This document shows positions 47,501 to 61,500 of a stretch of 64,000 bases of DNA, in pieces; within the stretch, counting starts at the first letter, position 1, and each line of letters starts with the position of its first letter. Origin of the DNA: Pelobates cultripes (lineage: Eukaryota; Chordata; Amphibia; Anura; Pelobatidae); contig OW240916.1 of the NCBI GenBank assembly GCA_933207985.1, positions 318,496,535 through 318,560,534 of the forward strand, given 5' to 3'. The notes under the pieces were generated by a model that ran no database searches, was not told the DNA's origin, and saw nothing but the letters and a program-made list of their open reading frames with translations. The position numbers and the translations under genes were made by a program.

Positions 47501-50500
47501 CCAATCTCCCGAACTGGAACCAGGGGAATGCGCCAAACTCCCGAACAGGAAACACACGAATGCTGTAAACAGCCGAACAGGAAAAACTATACAAACAGCT
47601 TACACTCCAATTCCCCCCAAGAACGAGATGACACTTTGTTTGAGGGTCAAGCAGAACTTGTTTACTTGGGCTACCTGCCCGGCGTTTATGCAGGTCTCCC
47701 ATCTGGTGGACACTCCCCTAGGAGATCAGATGGAAGAATGGGAAACATATTGGACATTGACCAATCACAAGCTTACAATCCCACAATGCATCACAAGGAC
47801 AGAGGCAAAACTCCATTAACCACATGGCAGACAAAGGACAATAAAAGACATAAAAATACATACTGTTACATTTATCACATAGAACATACACATTCTTGCT
47901 ATCCCCAGATAGGTTAGATCTGAGCACACATTATTACCAGATGGCGCTCAGATCACATATACAGTTCAATCGCCATGGAGCCAAAGTCTTTCATACAGTC
48001 TTTCAGTATACGGCTGGGCTCCATGGCATAGTTATCTGGGGTAGCATGGTTTAAACCATAAAGTACCGAATGGACCGGTGTTCAGATAATTGACTGCAGG
48101 TAGGAGAAGGGAGGTCGGCGGCTTAGCGGTGTTCGTGACTTTAACAGTCCGGGAAAAAGAACAGTGTTAAACATGGGGCCATAGTCCAGTGGCAAGAGGC
48201 AGGTGACCAGGCTCCTCCAGTGGCCAGTGGCGAGGTTGGTTCCGCCACCTTTCTCCCCTTTACCAATCAGACTAACAGGGTATCTGACCTCCTGTCGGTC
48301 AGTGCCCTGGTTAGTCGAGCAACCCACCCACAACACATAATCAACAGAGTGGCCAACCCACAAAATTTGGTTACTGCACCTGGGGTAGTGGGTAGCTTGT
48401 CCATGTCCAGGGGCTCCACCACGGCTCGGGGGTTTACTAGCACTCCGGATCGGTGGGTTGCTGAGTGGGCAGAGACCAGCGGTACTCTGCCCTGGTGCCA
48501 GCGCTACCACTGGAGTAGCCTGGTTGGAGCCCAGCTGAGGAGAAGGGGTAGTAGGCTCCTCCCTCTGGACTTGGTGTTGCTGCTGGAGGGGAAGACAGGC
48601 TGTCTCCCCTTTGGATAAACAACCCTGCTGCTAGGGGACAGGACCGACCATCCCTACCCCCTATGGTTTAGGCACAGAGACCATGGTCCCATCTGCACCG
48701 GTGTGGGGCTTATCATCTCCCCTTGGTGAGCTAGGCTGCCGCTGGGGAGGGGGAACAAGGCTCTCCCCTCCCGGTAGAATACTCTGCCGCTGGAGAGCAG
48801 GACCGACTGTCCGTACTCCCTGTAGCTTGGGTGCAGAGACCACGGTCCCATCTGCGCCGGTGGGGAGCTTAGTGTCTCCCCTTGGTGGACTACGCTGCCG
48901 CTAGGGAGAGGGGGTAACAAACTCCTCTCCCTGGAACACTCTCTGCCGCTTGGGAGAGGGGGTAACAGGCTCCTCTCCCTGACACTCTCTCTGCTGGTGG
49001 AGAGGGGGACCGACTGTCTCCCCTTCCAATATATTGTCCCACTGTTGTGGAGCGAGACAGACTGTCTCTGCTCCCTGCAGGACACACTGCTGCTGGGGAG
49101 GAAGGATGGCACCTTCAGCTCCCTGGGACTCACTTGACTGCTGGGTAGAGGGACCACCTGTCTCCCCCTAAGAACACACACTGCCACTGGGGAGGAAGGA
49201 CGGCACCTTCAGCTCCCTGGGACTCACTTGACTACTGGGGAGAGGGACCAACTGTCTCCTCTCCTAAGGACACACACTGCCACTGGGGAGGAAGGACGAC
49301 ACCTTCAGCTCCCTGGGATACATACTGCCGCTGGGGAGAAAGGACGGCACCTTTGTCTCCCTGGGACTCACTGGACTGCTGGGGTGAGGGACCCACTGTC
49401 TCCTCTCCTAAGGACACACACTGCCGCTGGGGAGGAAGGACGACACCTTTGGCTCCCTGGGGCTCCTTTTTGGCTAAATCTGCTTTGAACTGCAGGTACT
49501 CCCTCACTATTTTCTTTGTGCTCTGTACGTATTTCTCCTCTGGATTGGGTCCGAAGAAAGCCAGCAGCTCTTTCAGCATAGCGTCGAACTCCTCCTGAGT
49601 GTAGCTGGGTGCCATGCTTGCTCTGCTGAAGTTGGCTCCTTTGTAGATAGGGGTGCTGTACAGGTACTAGCGTTGCCCTCAATTTGTAATCCAGGAACTG
49701 GTGTTGTTTTGTAGCTGTCCTTCTGGGCTGTGGGAATGATCCCGCCGCTTGCCACCAATTGTAACGGACCGTTTTGCACACAAGAGGTTAAAAACCGTTT
49801 AGGCGATATTCTCCTTTTCAGATGAACAGACAGCTACTGCAATCACCAATCTCCTGAACTGCAAACACACGAATTCACCAATCTCTCGAACTGCAAACAC
49901 ACGAATTCACCAATCTCCTGAACTGGAACCAGGGGAATGCTCCAAACTCCTGAACAGGAAACACATGAATGCTGTAAACAGTCGAACAGGAAAAACCATA
50001 CGAACAGTTTACACTCCTGGCAGTCACACTGTAACAGCATACAATCCAATTCCCCCCAAGAACAAGATGACACTTTGCTTGAGGGTCAAGCAGAACTCGT
50101 TTACTGGGGCTACCTGCCCGGCTTTTATGCAGGTCTCCCACCTTGTGGACACTCCCCTAGGGGACCAGATGGAAGACTGGGAAACATATTGGACATTGAC
50201 CAATCACAAGCTTACAATCCCACAATGCATCACAATCCCTCCTCTCTGGCCTGGAGATAATTGGGAAGTAATCCAATTATCTCCAAGGACAGAGGCAAAA
50301 CTCCATTAACCACATGGCAGACAAAGGACAATAAAAGTCATAAAAATTCCTACTGTTACATTTATCACACAGAACATACACATTCTACCTATCCCCAGAT
50401 AGCTTAGATCTGAGCGCACATTATTACCGGATGGCGCTCAGATCACATACATACAGTTCAATCGCCATGGAGCCAAAGTCTTTCATACAGTCTTTCAGTA

Positions 50501-52511
50501 TTTGGCTGGGCTGCATGGCATAGCTATCTGGGGTAGCATGGTTTAAACAGTAAAGTACCGAATGGACCGGTGTTCAGATAATTGACTGCAGGTAGGAGAA
50601 GGGAGGTCGGCGGCTTAGCGCTGTTCTTGACTTTAACAGTCCGCAGAAAGGTACGAACCAGCCTTTCTGCAGGGAAAAAGAACAGTGTTAAACATAGGGC
50701 CATAGTCCAGCGGCAGGAGGCGGGCGACCAGGCTCCTCCAGTGGCGAGGTTGGTTCCGCCACACTGTCTGTGGAGTATACTGTACCCACCACTGCCTTGT
50801 AGCTATATGGGGCAGGAAATTTACAAAGATGTGGTCCAGTTCAGACAGCAATATGTGGCAGGTTAGTCACAATGGGTGGCATGCTCGGCTCACCAATTTC
50901 AACCTCCGCCATTTCGGGAGCAGTGATGCCGCATCAGCATAGTAGGCATCTGGAAGTGAAAAATGAACCCCCATGATCGGGATATCACCTACCAGCCCAA
51001 ATGGGGGGAGCATTGACAATGGATCCGATCCACCAGGGTGCCAGGAGAGTGACTGTCTGTCCCACACCAGCACCACTGGTAGGCCACAAAAATATTGATC
51101 CTGGCAGTCCAGATGAATAAAGTTGCAGAAGTGGTATCCCCACACTTGGCGAGGTGCCCACTCTTGGGTAAGTACTCAATTGTGACAAGATCAACAATTT
51201 GATTAGAGTTTTCTAGAGCAATCCCCGTGCTAAATACAGGTGGTCTTTCAACATGCGTCCACTCTGTTTGGCAGTCAGACAATCTACATTTTAGAGCAGT
51301 TCAAATGTAATAGAAGATTGTAAAGTAATTCAATTATAAAATTGAATAACAAACTTAATAATGCCATCTAAGACGTCACTGACCTCGTCTGAGTCAATGA
51401 CACACTAACAGACAAATCTAAAATTACAAAATGTTTCAAAATATACAAATATCAAAAATTATAAATGTATAAACAAAATATAATCAAGACCTAAAACTTA
51501 GTTTGGATCTGGATAAATCATTCTGGACCCAAAGAGCAGTTTATATTTCTTCTCTGGATCAATTTGTAAGTATTATATCACTAATATTCATTAATTAACA
51601 TATTTACATATTCCATTCTTCTAACATAGCTCTTTGTGATCATGAGAAAAAAAGATGATTAACTTTATAGAGGTAGAATGTTAGAGCAGTCTCTCTCCTA
51701 ATCGCAGCTTGCAGCCAGCAGAGGCTAACGTAATGCAGTAAGGCAGAGTGGAAGAGGACTGTAAGGGTCACCGCAGGTTACAGGTGGTAATTTAATTTCG
51801 TTAATCAGCTATAGATGATGAATAAAAAAATGGGGCATGTGTTTCCCATTCTTCATTCTGAAAATGCTGTTGCACATTGATAAAAGCTGCACTATGTTAC
51901 CCTGGCTAATAAGGAGGGCTTTAATGGGTTCACCGAGTCCATTGCCTCTCAGGGGAATCTATTGATTGTGTCACAAACCAATGCTACCATAGTAACAAAC
52001 TTTCGGAAACCTGGGGCTGCTGAGCAGTGGCATGTTTATTTGAACAGAAAAAAAATCATTTAACCTTTTCTAAGGCTGCATACTGCCACCATGGTATTTC
52101 ACCAGTTACACAATTACTCTGTTACTCTCGTTTCCATTTCCTTTTTTTTTTCTGTATGCTGTAAAGCAGGGATGCCAAAAGGGTGAATCCCCATATGTTT
52201 TAAAACTACAGCTTCCATGATGCTTCGTCATTCTAAAGGCTTACAAAGGCTTACAAAGCATCATGGAAGTTGTAGTTGTAGAATGTCATGTCTGTAGTTT
52301 AAACTAATCAACATATATTTCTAATCTCTTCAAGTCTAATAATGTTGATCTTCTGACAATCACAAAAACATGGCTGTGACTGTTACTTCTGTATCACTTT
52401 CTTATGGTGGTTTTCAGCATTCTTCCACCCCTACTATGTACCTCTTCACCTATCCCATTTAGCCTTTCTCGGACTGTCTCCTCTTTTGAAGTCAACATTC
52501 CATTCATCCAA

Positions 52512-52543
<32 letters not shown>

Positions 52544-55500
52544 GTAGCGGAGCTGCAATATTAAATCCCAATATCTCCGCTGGTACAGAAAGTAATCCAA
52601 AGAAAGCGCTGAAAATGAAGGCAATATCCCAAATCCCCCAGTAACCGGACGAAACATGGTTCTGGGAGACAACTGACGATTTTATTCATTCATTGGGTGC
52701 GGGTCATTAAGGAGTATGCCTTTCTGTATGGCCAGCCATTCATTGGGTGCGGGTCATTAACGAGTATGCCTTTCTGTATGGCCAGCCATTCATTGGGTGC
52801 CAGTCATTAAGGAGTATGCCTTTCTGTATGGCCAGCTATTCATTGGGTGCGGGTCATTAAGGAGTATGCCTTTCTGTATGGCCAGCCATTCATTGGGTGC
52901 AGGTCATTAAGGAGTATGCCTTTCTGTATGACCAGCTATTCATTGGGTGCAGGTCATTAAGGGGTATGCCTTTCTCTGTGGCCAGCTATATTATTTGTTG
53001 GCAAATAGCTTGATCACACATTTACGTTAATCTGTGGCCAGCTGGTATCTGATTAGTTTTTCATTTTACCGAACAGAATATTATATTTCTCTGCTGTTTA
53101 TGCATTAAACCATGAACTATTGTGGAAAAGGAACCCCAAAATTTGTGCTAAAATAGCCATACTGTGTCTGTAAGTATATACTTACATTCAGGCCCAAATT
53201 GCCTAATTAAAAAACAAAACAAAAAATATTTTTACAGATCATCTATTTTGGCCTAAATGTTGCAGTTTGCTTTTAGGAACACTATTCATCGTTTGATGTA
53301 TCTATGTTACTATATTGGATACAGTTGGCAATAAATTCTAAGATCATGATCCCTTTGGTATTTGCAAGCGTTACTGTATTCATGTTTTAATTAGTTGTGG
53401 TTATTTTGTGTACAAAACCTGTTGAAGTCTTGATCAAGACAAAACACGTAGAATGAGGTGTTCTGTCTGGTTTTGCTGGTTTTAAGTATTATACATATTA
53501 TATCTCCTATTTCTTTGTGTTTTTATACATTTGAGATTTATTCTTGCTATTATTGCGTATAATACATTTGTAATCAGTACTACCCTATATCTGTGTGTAT
53601 ACTGTATATATATTTGGTCTTCCTGTGCATTAATAATTAGACAAAGCTGTAATATAAACAGTTTGTGCCAGCCTGGGTCTGATACATAGATTTGTGATGT
53701 GGGACTCTCAGATCACATACATACAGTTCAATATGGTTTTTTCCTCTTTCTTTTTCATGTACCGATTTGTCTATTATTTTGTTGGTTATTTTGTGTTTCT
53801 GTGTTTATATTGTGTGAAATATACAGTGAAGTGTTCTAATGAAGGTTATCGTCTTACTCCCAGGTGTTGCTCATATTTGCTAAAGAGGACAGTCAGAGTG
53901 ATGGCTTCTGGTGGGCCTGTGATCGAGCCGGGTACCGATGTAACATTGCTCGGACGGCGGAATCCGCCCTTGAATGCTTTTTGGATAAACACCATGAAAT
54001 AATTGTCATAGATCACAGGAATTCAAGATACCTTGATGCAGAAGCTATGTGCAGGTGTGTATATGACCAGTGCCAAAGCCAGATCCACATTGATTCATTA
54101 ATAAGAGGTCTTACAGTGTTACAAACTTATAACCAAAGGCACTGCGCCAATTTGCACCCATCTATAGCAATCAGTATACAAAGGCTTGATTCTAAAGTTT
54201 GAAGCAACAGAAAATGATGCCTTCTAAAATACTGTGTCAGTAATTGGATGTATGTTACTATGAGACAGACTAAACTAAACCATCTGTTACTATTAGAGCA
54301 TGATGGAGCTATATTCAGATCAGGGTAAGCCAGGGTCCAAACCTCAGACATCAGAATAAATGCCAATAATAATAATTATAACTAATCAACACCCATTGTA
54401 CAGCGCTATGGAATCTGATGGCGCTATATAAATAATAAAATAATAATAATTATAACCAATAGTCAGTTAATTAAGGTACATGTCCGGTAATGTAAGTTCC
54501 TATGAGGCACCACATCATTTTTGTCCTCTAGATGGCGCTCATTCACATTTCCAACTGCTTCAATAACAGACGTAAATAGTCGGCATCTGACGATATCGTA
54601 GCATTCACAGAGCAAGCAACCCACGGACAAGCTGCCACCTGGGCCTTAAATATTAAACATTCCCTCAATATCATATGTCCAACGTTAAAGCTCTATAAAT
54701 ATTGTGTTCACTGCAGCAGATATGTGAGCTATATATGTAAGGCTTTATTCACCATCAGAAGTCAAAACGAGCGGTATTTATAAAATACGCTATACTAGTA
54801 AGACCGAAAACACAGTTATAATAAATCGTGTTATTCGCAGTCTGATATTTGTGAGTTATTTTACCACTTACACAGTATGTGTGTCTTCCTGCTGAGCTTA
54901 GCAGTTCTCTCGCGCTTACATCACAGCAGGGGTGGGCATTTATACAGAAATAAAAAGGACTTGGGGTCAGGTTGAATATTCTCTTCCTCCATCCGATATA
55001 CGTCAGGTGAAGGTAAGTAGATAAGGCACCTACCCTATCTTCCTCCCCATGCGTAGGTAGGGGACAGCAAATCATTAAGTCTCAAGATAGGAAGTTCAGA
55101 TTAGGCTTTGCTAGAAAACATATTTTAAAAAATCCTGCTCAGTTCTGGAACAATATTCTTTGGAACACACACCTTGATTGCTTTATTTGAAATCCATGGA
55201 GAACTAAAATTATGAAAGTTGTGTCATCGTCAAAATACAGAACTCACTAAAGTCTCTCTTTACTGCAGGTCAATACGAGCGACAAAACCAGCCGAACACA
55301 CTACAATCCTTGCTGTAGTTCCACGCGTGTAAGTTATTTACTGTCCTCGATTGATCTTTTAATTGTTTTTTTTTTATCTATTTGTTAAGTTAAAAAGAAA
55401 GTCTTAATTCCCTGTTCTCCACCTTTTAATAACTTAAATAATAATCCGTGAAGAAAGACTGGGAACAGTCCGCCACACACCTACTCACATTCTAAAGCAT

Positions 55501-58500
55501 TTTTATTAGGTCAAAATTCATGGCTGAATTGTACACTAGAGGATGCCTAGTATAGTACAGATGCTTAGTGTAACTGTATATACTGTGCTAGGGCATTATA
55601 CCCACTTACTGATATCACTTTAACGTTTTGGTGGAATTTCTAGGAAACTGCATTCCCAGAAATGCTGTCCGCTTACGTCAGCCTAAACATAGCGACAAGC
55701 AGGGTGTTTGTCCAGTTTTATTTATCTGTTGTATATAAATATATCACAATTTTATTTACTACAATGTGTACATTTCCAGTATCTGGAATTTCATTGATAA
55801 AATCCTCTAAAATTAATTGAGGAAAAAAAAATATTGGTTTTATCCCATGTTTTAGCTATTCACTCCACTATTTCAAATAACATTTCATTTATTTATTAAA
55901 ATGAAAAAAAAATCCCCTTTTGAATTTTTTTTTCTAAAAGGTATCCTTCACTGACAAGAACTGTGGTTTAGAACGTTTGGTTGGGCATAAAACATGTCTA
56001 TCATGTATGACTCCTTATTTGATATTGATATTATTTGTCCTAAAAATGTGCGACATTTTATTAAAGGGTCACAGTTTATGTTTGCGACATGACTTTTGTT
56101 ACTCAGTCCTCTGTTTTAAAATCAGCTTAGTGCCCTTTTCTTCAACTGTAACATAATAAATAAGTACATTTATAAAAATGCTTCATTAGATTTCTCCCAG
56201 TGCCAGAGTAGTCCTCGCTGTACCCAGGAAGGCTGCGTGGTTGCAATAAACAATTGTGGATTAATGTGGTCTGATCTTCCTGTGATCATGATGTGCTCCT
56301 TCCAACCTCTGAGGAGCCAGTGAAATAGCACGATGACCTAAATATTTGTTATGATCCAGTGGGCCGTGGTTAAGGCCACTCGTCAGGTGTGTGATGCAAA
56401 CTTCAAATGTCTCATGAATCACAGGACATTTAAGACTGGCACTCCTAGTGTTTCAGGCGGTTCCACTGATTACTAACTGTAACTATATCGTCTTCACACA
56501 TTAAATGTATTAATTACACTAATTTTAGACAGAAGTGATAAGTATACTAAACGTTTTATTCCAAACTTGCCGAACTGGAAAACTAGTTTAGTTAGGGAAT
56601 GTTTAAACATGAAACGTCTTCACAGTTCTTCACAATTCCTGGTTTACCTTTATTTTTACTTTGTCTTTAATGTGACCCGAGCCTGTGTTTTATTTGTGTG
56701 TATAAATAATTCCAGGATTTTGTTTTTTACGCAGCAACTCTGATCAAGAAGAGCTTTCTGTCCTTCCTCTCCTGCGAACAGGATTCAGCAGGGTAAGAGA
56801 CATTAAACACTTCCTTCGTGTTAGATGAACGGCAATCTTTGTAATATCAGGCAATCTTAGTAATATCTGAGAATAAACATGTGTAAAATCCACTGGGAAG
56901 AATTACCATCTTATAAAACAGACCTACCCGTTTCTAGTAATTTTTACATGTAGTATCTAGTATAAGTGAATTCCAAAATTTAGGACAAATCAGCCAAACA
57001 AAATTACATTGTCCAATTTTTCAATATTGTACAAAAAAATTAAATTCACTTTAAAAGGCCATACCAGACCCATTGGTGCCAACAGTCCTGAATTTGTCGG
57101 GACAGTCTCACATTTCTGGGTACTGTTACAGCTATTATAAGTCGCTGGCATAGGACTGAGCATTAGGAGATTGCATGGTCTGCAGGAGGGGGCAGGCTGT
57201 CGGTCAGCTTCGCCAACCTCTTTTGGAACGGGTCCACATCGTTTGATAAGCAACACGTGCCTCCTCCTGCACGTCTGCTCTCTTTTATGCCCACCTCTGT
57301 CCATTGGCAGGTATGCAGACTCATAAAACGTTTTTTCAGTGCTTTAAGGGTTAACTATATGTTACCCTTGCCCAATTCATAAACCTGTTGATTGCAAGAG
57401 AAACCTGCACTTTTATGATAAATAGCATTTCTGCTGGGGATTCCATTTAATGTTTGTATGTATTTAGACAGCATTTGAGCATCACAAAGAGATTGTCTCT
57501 TGTTTTAAATACAATCTGTAAAACCTTTTACCCACCCCCCGGTATTTCTGCACCGTAAGAACAATTGAATAAATAAAATCTAAATTCTGTAACCTGCCAT
57601 AAATTAGAATTTTTAGTTATCCCTGAATAGCAATGTAAACATAAAATGTTTGATTTTATGTCTGTATTCTAGCTATGCATCTCAGTTTCCAAATAAATGA
57701 AATGCAGAAATAACCTGCCTGTGAGCTGAATACATAATTTTTAGCTTTAAAATAATATAGACCACAAGCTTGCCTTATTTTTCATATTTATTGATTGAAT
57801 ATTACAATGTTTCTATGGTGATTTAGTCTGCAGTCTTGTAATGCTGTTTTTGCATTTTATAGTGTTTTCATACGTTTGTTTGTATTTTTGCTTTTATTTG
57901 ATAGAGATTCGTAGAGAATAGCAGTATGATTGCGTGTTACAATGAGCTGATTCAGATTGAACAAGGGGAGGTGCGATCGCAATTCAAACTGCGGTACGTA
58001 AAAAGAATACTGATTTTTAACAATCAATGCTATATCTAGGAAGCTGTATATCGCTGCTACATTTCAAAGAAACAAGTAAAATAAATAAATAAAAATATGC
58101 TTTAAACAGCAAATAGGTTTAGTCCATTTTTTTTGTTACTGAAAGTCTTAAATATTGAGTACTAAATAATAGCCATTTAAGAAACACTATAGTCACTAGA
58201 ACAACTACAGTTTAATATAGTTGTTTTGGTGTCTATAGCCTGTCCCTGCATGCATTTTCATGTAAACACTGGCTTTTCAGAGAAAAGGCAGTGTTTACAT
58301 TGCTCCCGAGCAACACTTCCAGTGACAGTCACTCAGACAGCCACTAGAGATGCTTCCTGGGTTAGTGCTGCACAACATGCAGTGTCGACACACCCTGCAT
58401 GGAGAAGTTGAACTTTCCTCATAGAGATGCATTGATTCAAAGCATCTCTATAAAGAGATGCTGATTGGCCAGCTCAGCAGTTGGCTCCGCCCCCACCCCT

Positions 58501-61500
58501 CCTCCTTGGCTGAAATAATCAGAGTTGACAATCTCAGCCAATCATATGCTTTTTCATACGAAAGCATTGGATTGGCTGAGATAATCAATTCTGATGATCT
58601 CAGCTAAGGAGGTGAATCGGGGAACCCAGTGGACCTATGTGGCCCTGGAATAAAGGTGAGTTTTATACTCTATTTAGGAGGGGTAAGAGGGGTACGGCCA
58701 CCTGAACAGTAATTTAAATAGTGATTTTAACACTATAGGGTTAGGAATACATATTTGTTCCACATACATATAGTGTTCCTTTAAGCTGAAATTCATTCAT
58801 GTAAATTAAACAATCTTTTCACATTTAACAAGACAAAATCAATTAATGTCATTCTATTTTTAAAGGGACACTATAAGTCACCAGAACAACTACAGCTTAT
58901 TGAATTTGTTCTGGTGAGTAGAATCATTCCCTTCAGGCTTTTTGCTGTAAACACTGTCTTTTCAGAGAAAATGCAGTGTTTACATTACAGCCTAGTGATA
59001 ACTTCACTGGCCACTCCTCAGATGGCTGCTAGAGGTGCTTCCCGGGGCAGTGCTGAACAGTGTGACTGACAATCAATGTCTCCAACAAAAATTATTCTAT
59101 CTATCCATCTGCCAGTGTCAATTTTGCCTTTATTGTGGGTTTTTTTCACGTTCCTATAGAGATAGAGATAGCCGAGCCACAGACATTGACATATTGGGTT
59201 TTATTGATAATTTTATTAACAAATATAAAAAACTTCTATCTAGTATCCTTTTTATGACAACAAATCTTCCTTAGGAACGGTTTACTGGACTCTGTCTCCG
59301 TATTGCCCTCAGTGTTACTTATGGAATATGTACATATAATATATTTGAATTAAATATATGGATTCCCCAGCAAAATGAATAACCCATTTGCCTTCTAACC
59401 AGCTCAGCAGCCATTGAGAGATAATTTTGACTCTGACTGAAGACAGGGGGGAGTAGAGTGTCTGTATATAGTAATTCTGTCAACTTACAGATGATTCCGT
59501 GTCGTTACAGGTCCTGTAATTCAATATTTACAGCGTTAGATCAGTGTCAGGAAGCCATAGAAATTACAAGTGAAGACCATGTCATACAGGTACACAGAAC
59601 ATACCTTTCTTTCCACAATACCCTCTGAATTATCTGACTGTTATTTATGGTATATACAGGCTACTTACTAAACCGAGAATTTAAAGTGAATTCAAAATGA
59701 ATTTCAAAATTAAGACCAGACTAGCCAAACCTAAAGCATAATTGTTCCATTTCGACTGTTTTGACCTTAAATTTTAAATATTCTTTGAATTCACTTTTAA
59801 TTCTCAGTTCAGTAAATAATCCTGTTATTAGAGCTGTGATTCATTAATATCGAAATGTAAAAGTTTGGTTTAGTTTTATATCCTGATGTGTCGCTGTCAT
59901 CAGAAACCGTCTGTGCATATTTAATCATATATTAAAAACTGAACTATGTTAGGTGTGAGCTTAGATTAGCAGGGAGGGAGTGAAAAATAAATAAATATAT
60001 CCTAAAAGGCAGCAGTCCTCAGTAGTGATGTCCCGAACGGTTCACCACGAACGGTTCGCTACGGGCTCATCATTGATGAAACTTTGACCCTGTACCTTAC
60101 TTTCTTATTCCATATTTCACTGGCGTGTCAGTTTAGTCCATACATACCCACTGAATCTCGAGACAGTAGTGATGTCCCGAACGGTTTGCCGAACGGTTCA
60201 CGAACGGTCAAAGTTTACTCAATGATGAGTCCGTGGCGAACCATTCGTGGTGAACCGTTCGCGAACCGTTCGGGACATCACTACTGTCTCGAGATTCAGT
60301 GGGTATGTATGGGCTAAACGGACACGCCAGTGAAATATGGAATAAGAAAGTAAGCTCTCAAATCTATGTAATCATAAAAACAATTCTTATTCAAAAACTG
60401 TTTGTGTCTCATACTGATGAACTTTCCAGCTAAACTTTGACATATTGGTCATTTAGTTTCATCAGAGAGTCTAAAGAACACTTTCCTGCATATTGGAAAA
60501 GTTGAGAGCTACTTGGGAAATCACAGACTCTGATTGGCTGCTGACACATGCTCTCTGGAGACTTGTTTCTCTCAGTCATTTAATTCCAAGATGGTAACCT
60601 CCATGCTGAAACAATGACAGAACTTCAAGTAGTAATTGCAGCTAAACTGACTATAGGTCGCCTCCATGAAAATAGTAGGAATCTATTTGTATCCATTTTC
60701 TCCCAAGACATTTTCTGGTGATAACGCCATTTTAACGTATGTTCTAGTAGTAATTGATACAAATTGAGTAAACCTTCTAAACCAGGATTGTAATAGCGTT
60801 CACGTCTGTTTTGCTATATTTATTACGTACAAGCTTTCTAAGTACTTGTAACTTGTCAGTATATTAATCCAGCCTTTGAACGGATGATGGGCTATAACCG
60901 AGAGGAACTCATTGGGAAAGAGCTTACTGAATTGCCAAAGAGTGACAAAAATCGGGCAGACCTTCTGGATACGATTAACACATGCATCAAAAAGGGAAAG
61001 GTAACGAGACACAGTAACATATATGTACACCTGGAAATCACCATAGAAATCAACACAAGTATATTTCTACACTTGGCCTTGCTCCTATGGGTATATTTGA
61101 CTAGATAGGTTGCGTCCTTCAATATGATTGAGCACCATTGTCTGATATGCCGTGTATACTTTATTATGTGCTTTCAGTGTGCCCTCCTTAATTGGTTTAT
61201 GGATCCAGGAGTCACCTGGTGCATCTTACTGTTAAAGAGATACTACTTTAGCTTGATGAAGCAGTGTTGGTGCATATATCATGCCCCTGCAGTCTCACTA
61301 CTCTATTCTCTGCCATTTAGGAGTTAAATAACTTTTGTTTCTGTTTGTGCAGCCCTAGCTACACCTTCCCTGGCTGTGACTGACACAGCCTGCATGAAAG
61401 CAAAATGGTTTCATTTTCAAGATGTTAACTTTAGAAGTTTGTATCTTCTGCTCTGTAAATTAAACTTTAATCACACACAGGAGTCTCTTGGAGTCTCTAG

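Larger units (their letters stand above)
47383..50763 (-). mobile_element. Complete non-autonomous LTR retrotransposon
   Basis: Two direct repeats (47,383-48,249 and 49,760-50,763) flank about 1.5 kb. The outer 5-bp flanks are identical: CTGTC at 47,378-47,382 and 50,764-50,768. The element runs on minus: 5' LTR on the right, primer-site-like TGGTGGCAAGCGGCGGGA at 49,740-49,757, gag-like start at 49,615, purine tract GGTAAAGGGGAGAAAGG at 48,249-48,264 (minus), then the 3' LTR. No protease, RT or integrase is present, so it depended on a partner element. The layout is Ty3/gypsy-like, but the clade cannot be fixed without pol. Confidence 0.92.

Noticed and set aside
53694..54202. Taking the whole open frame around 53,864 as coding
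   Set aside because: Only 53,864-54,054 matches PDE8B and has splice sites; the rest reads into introns.
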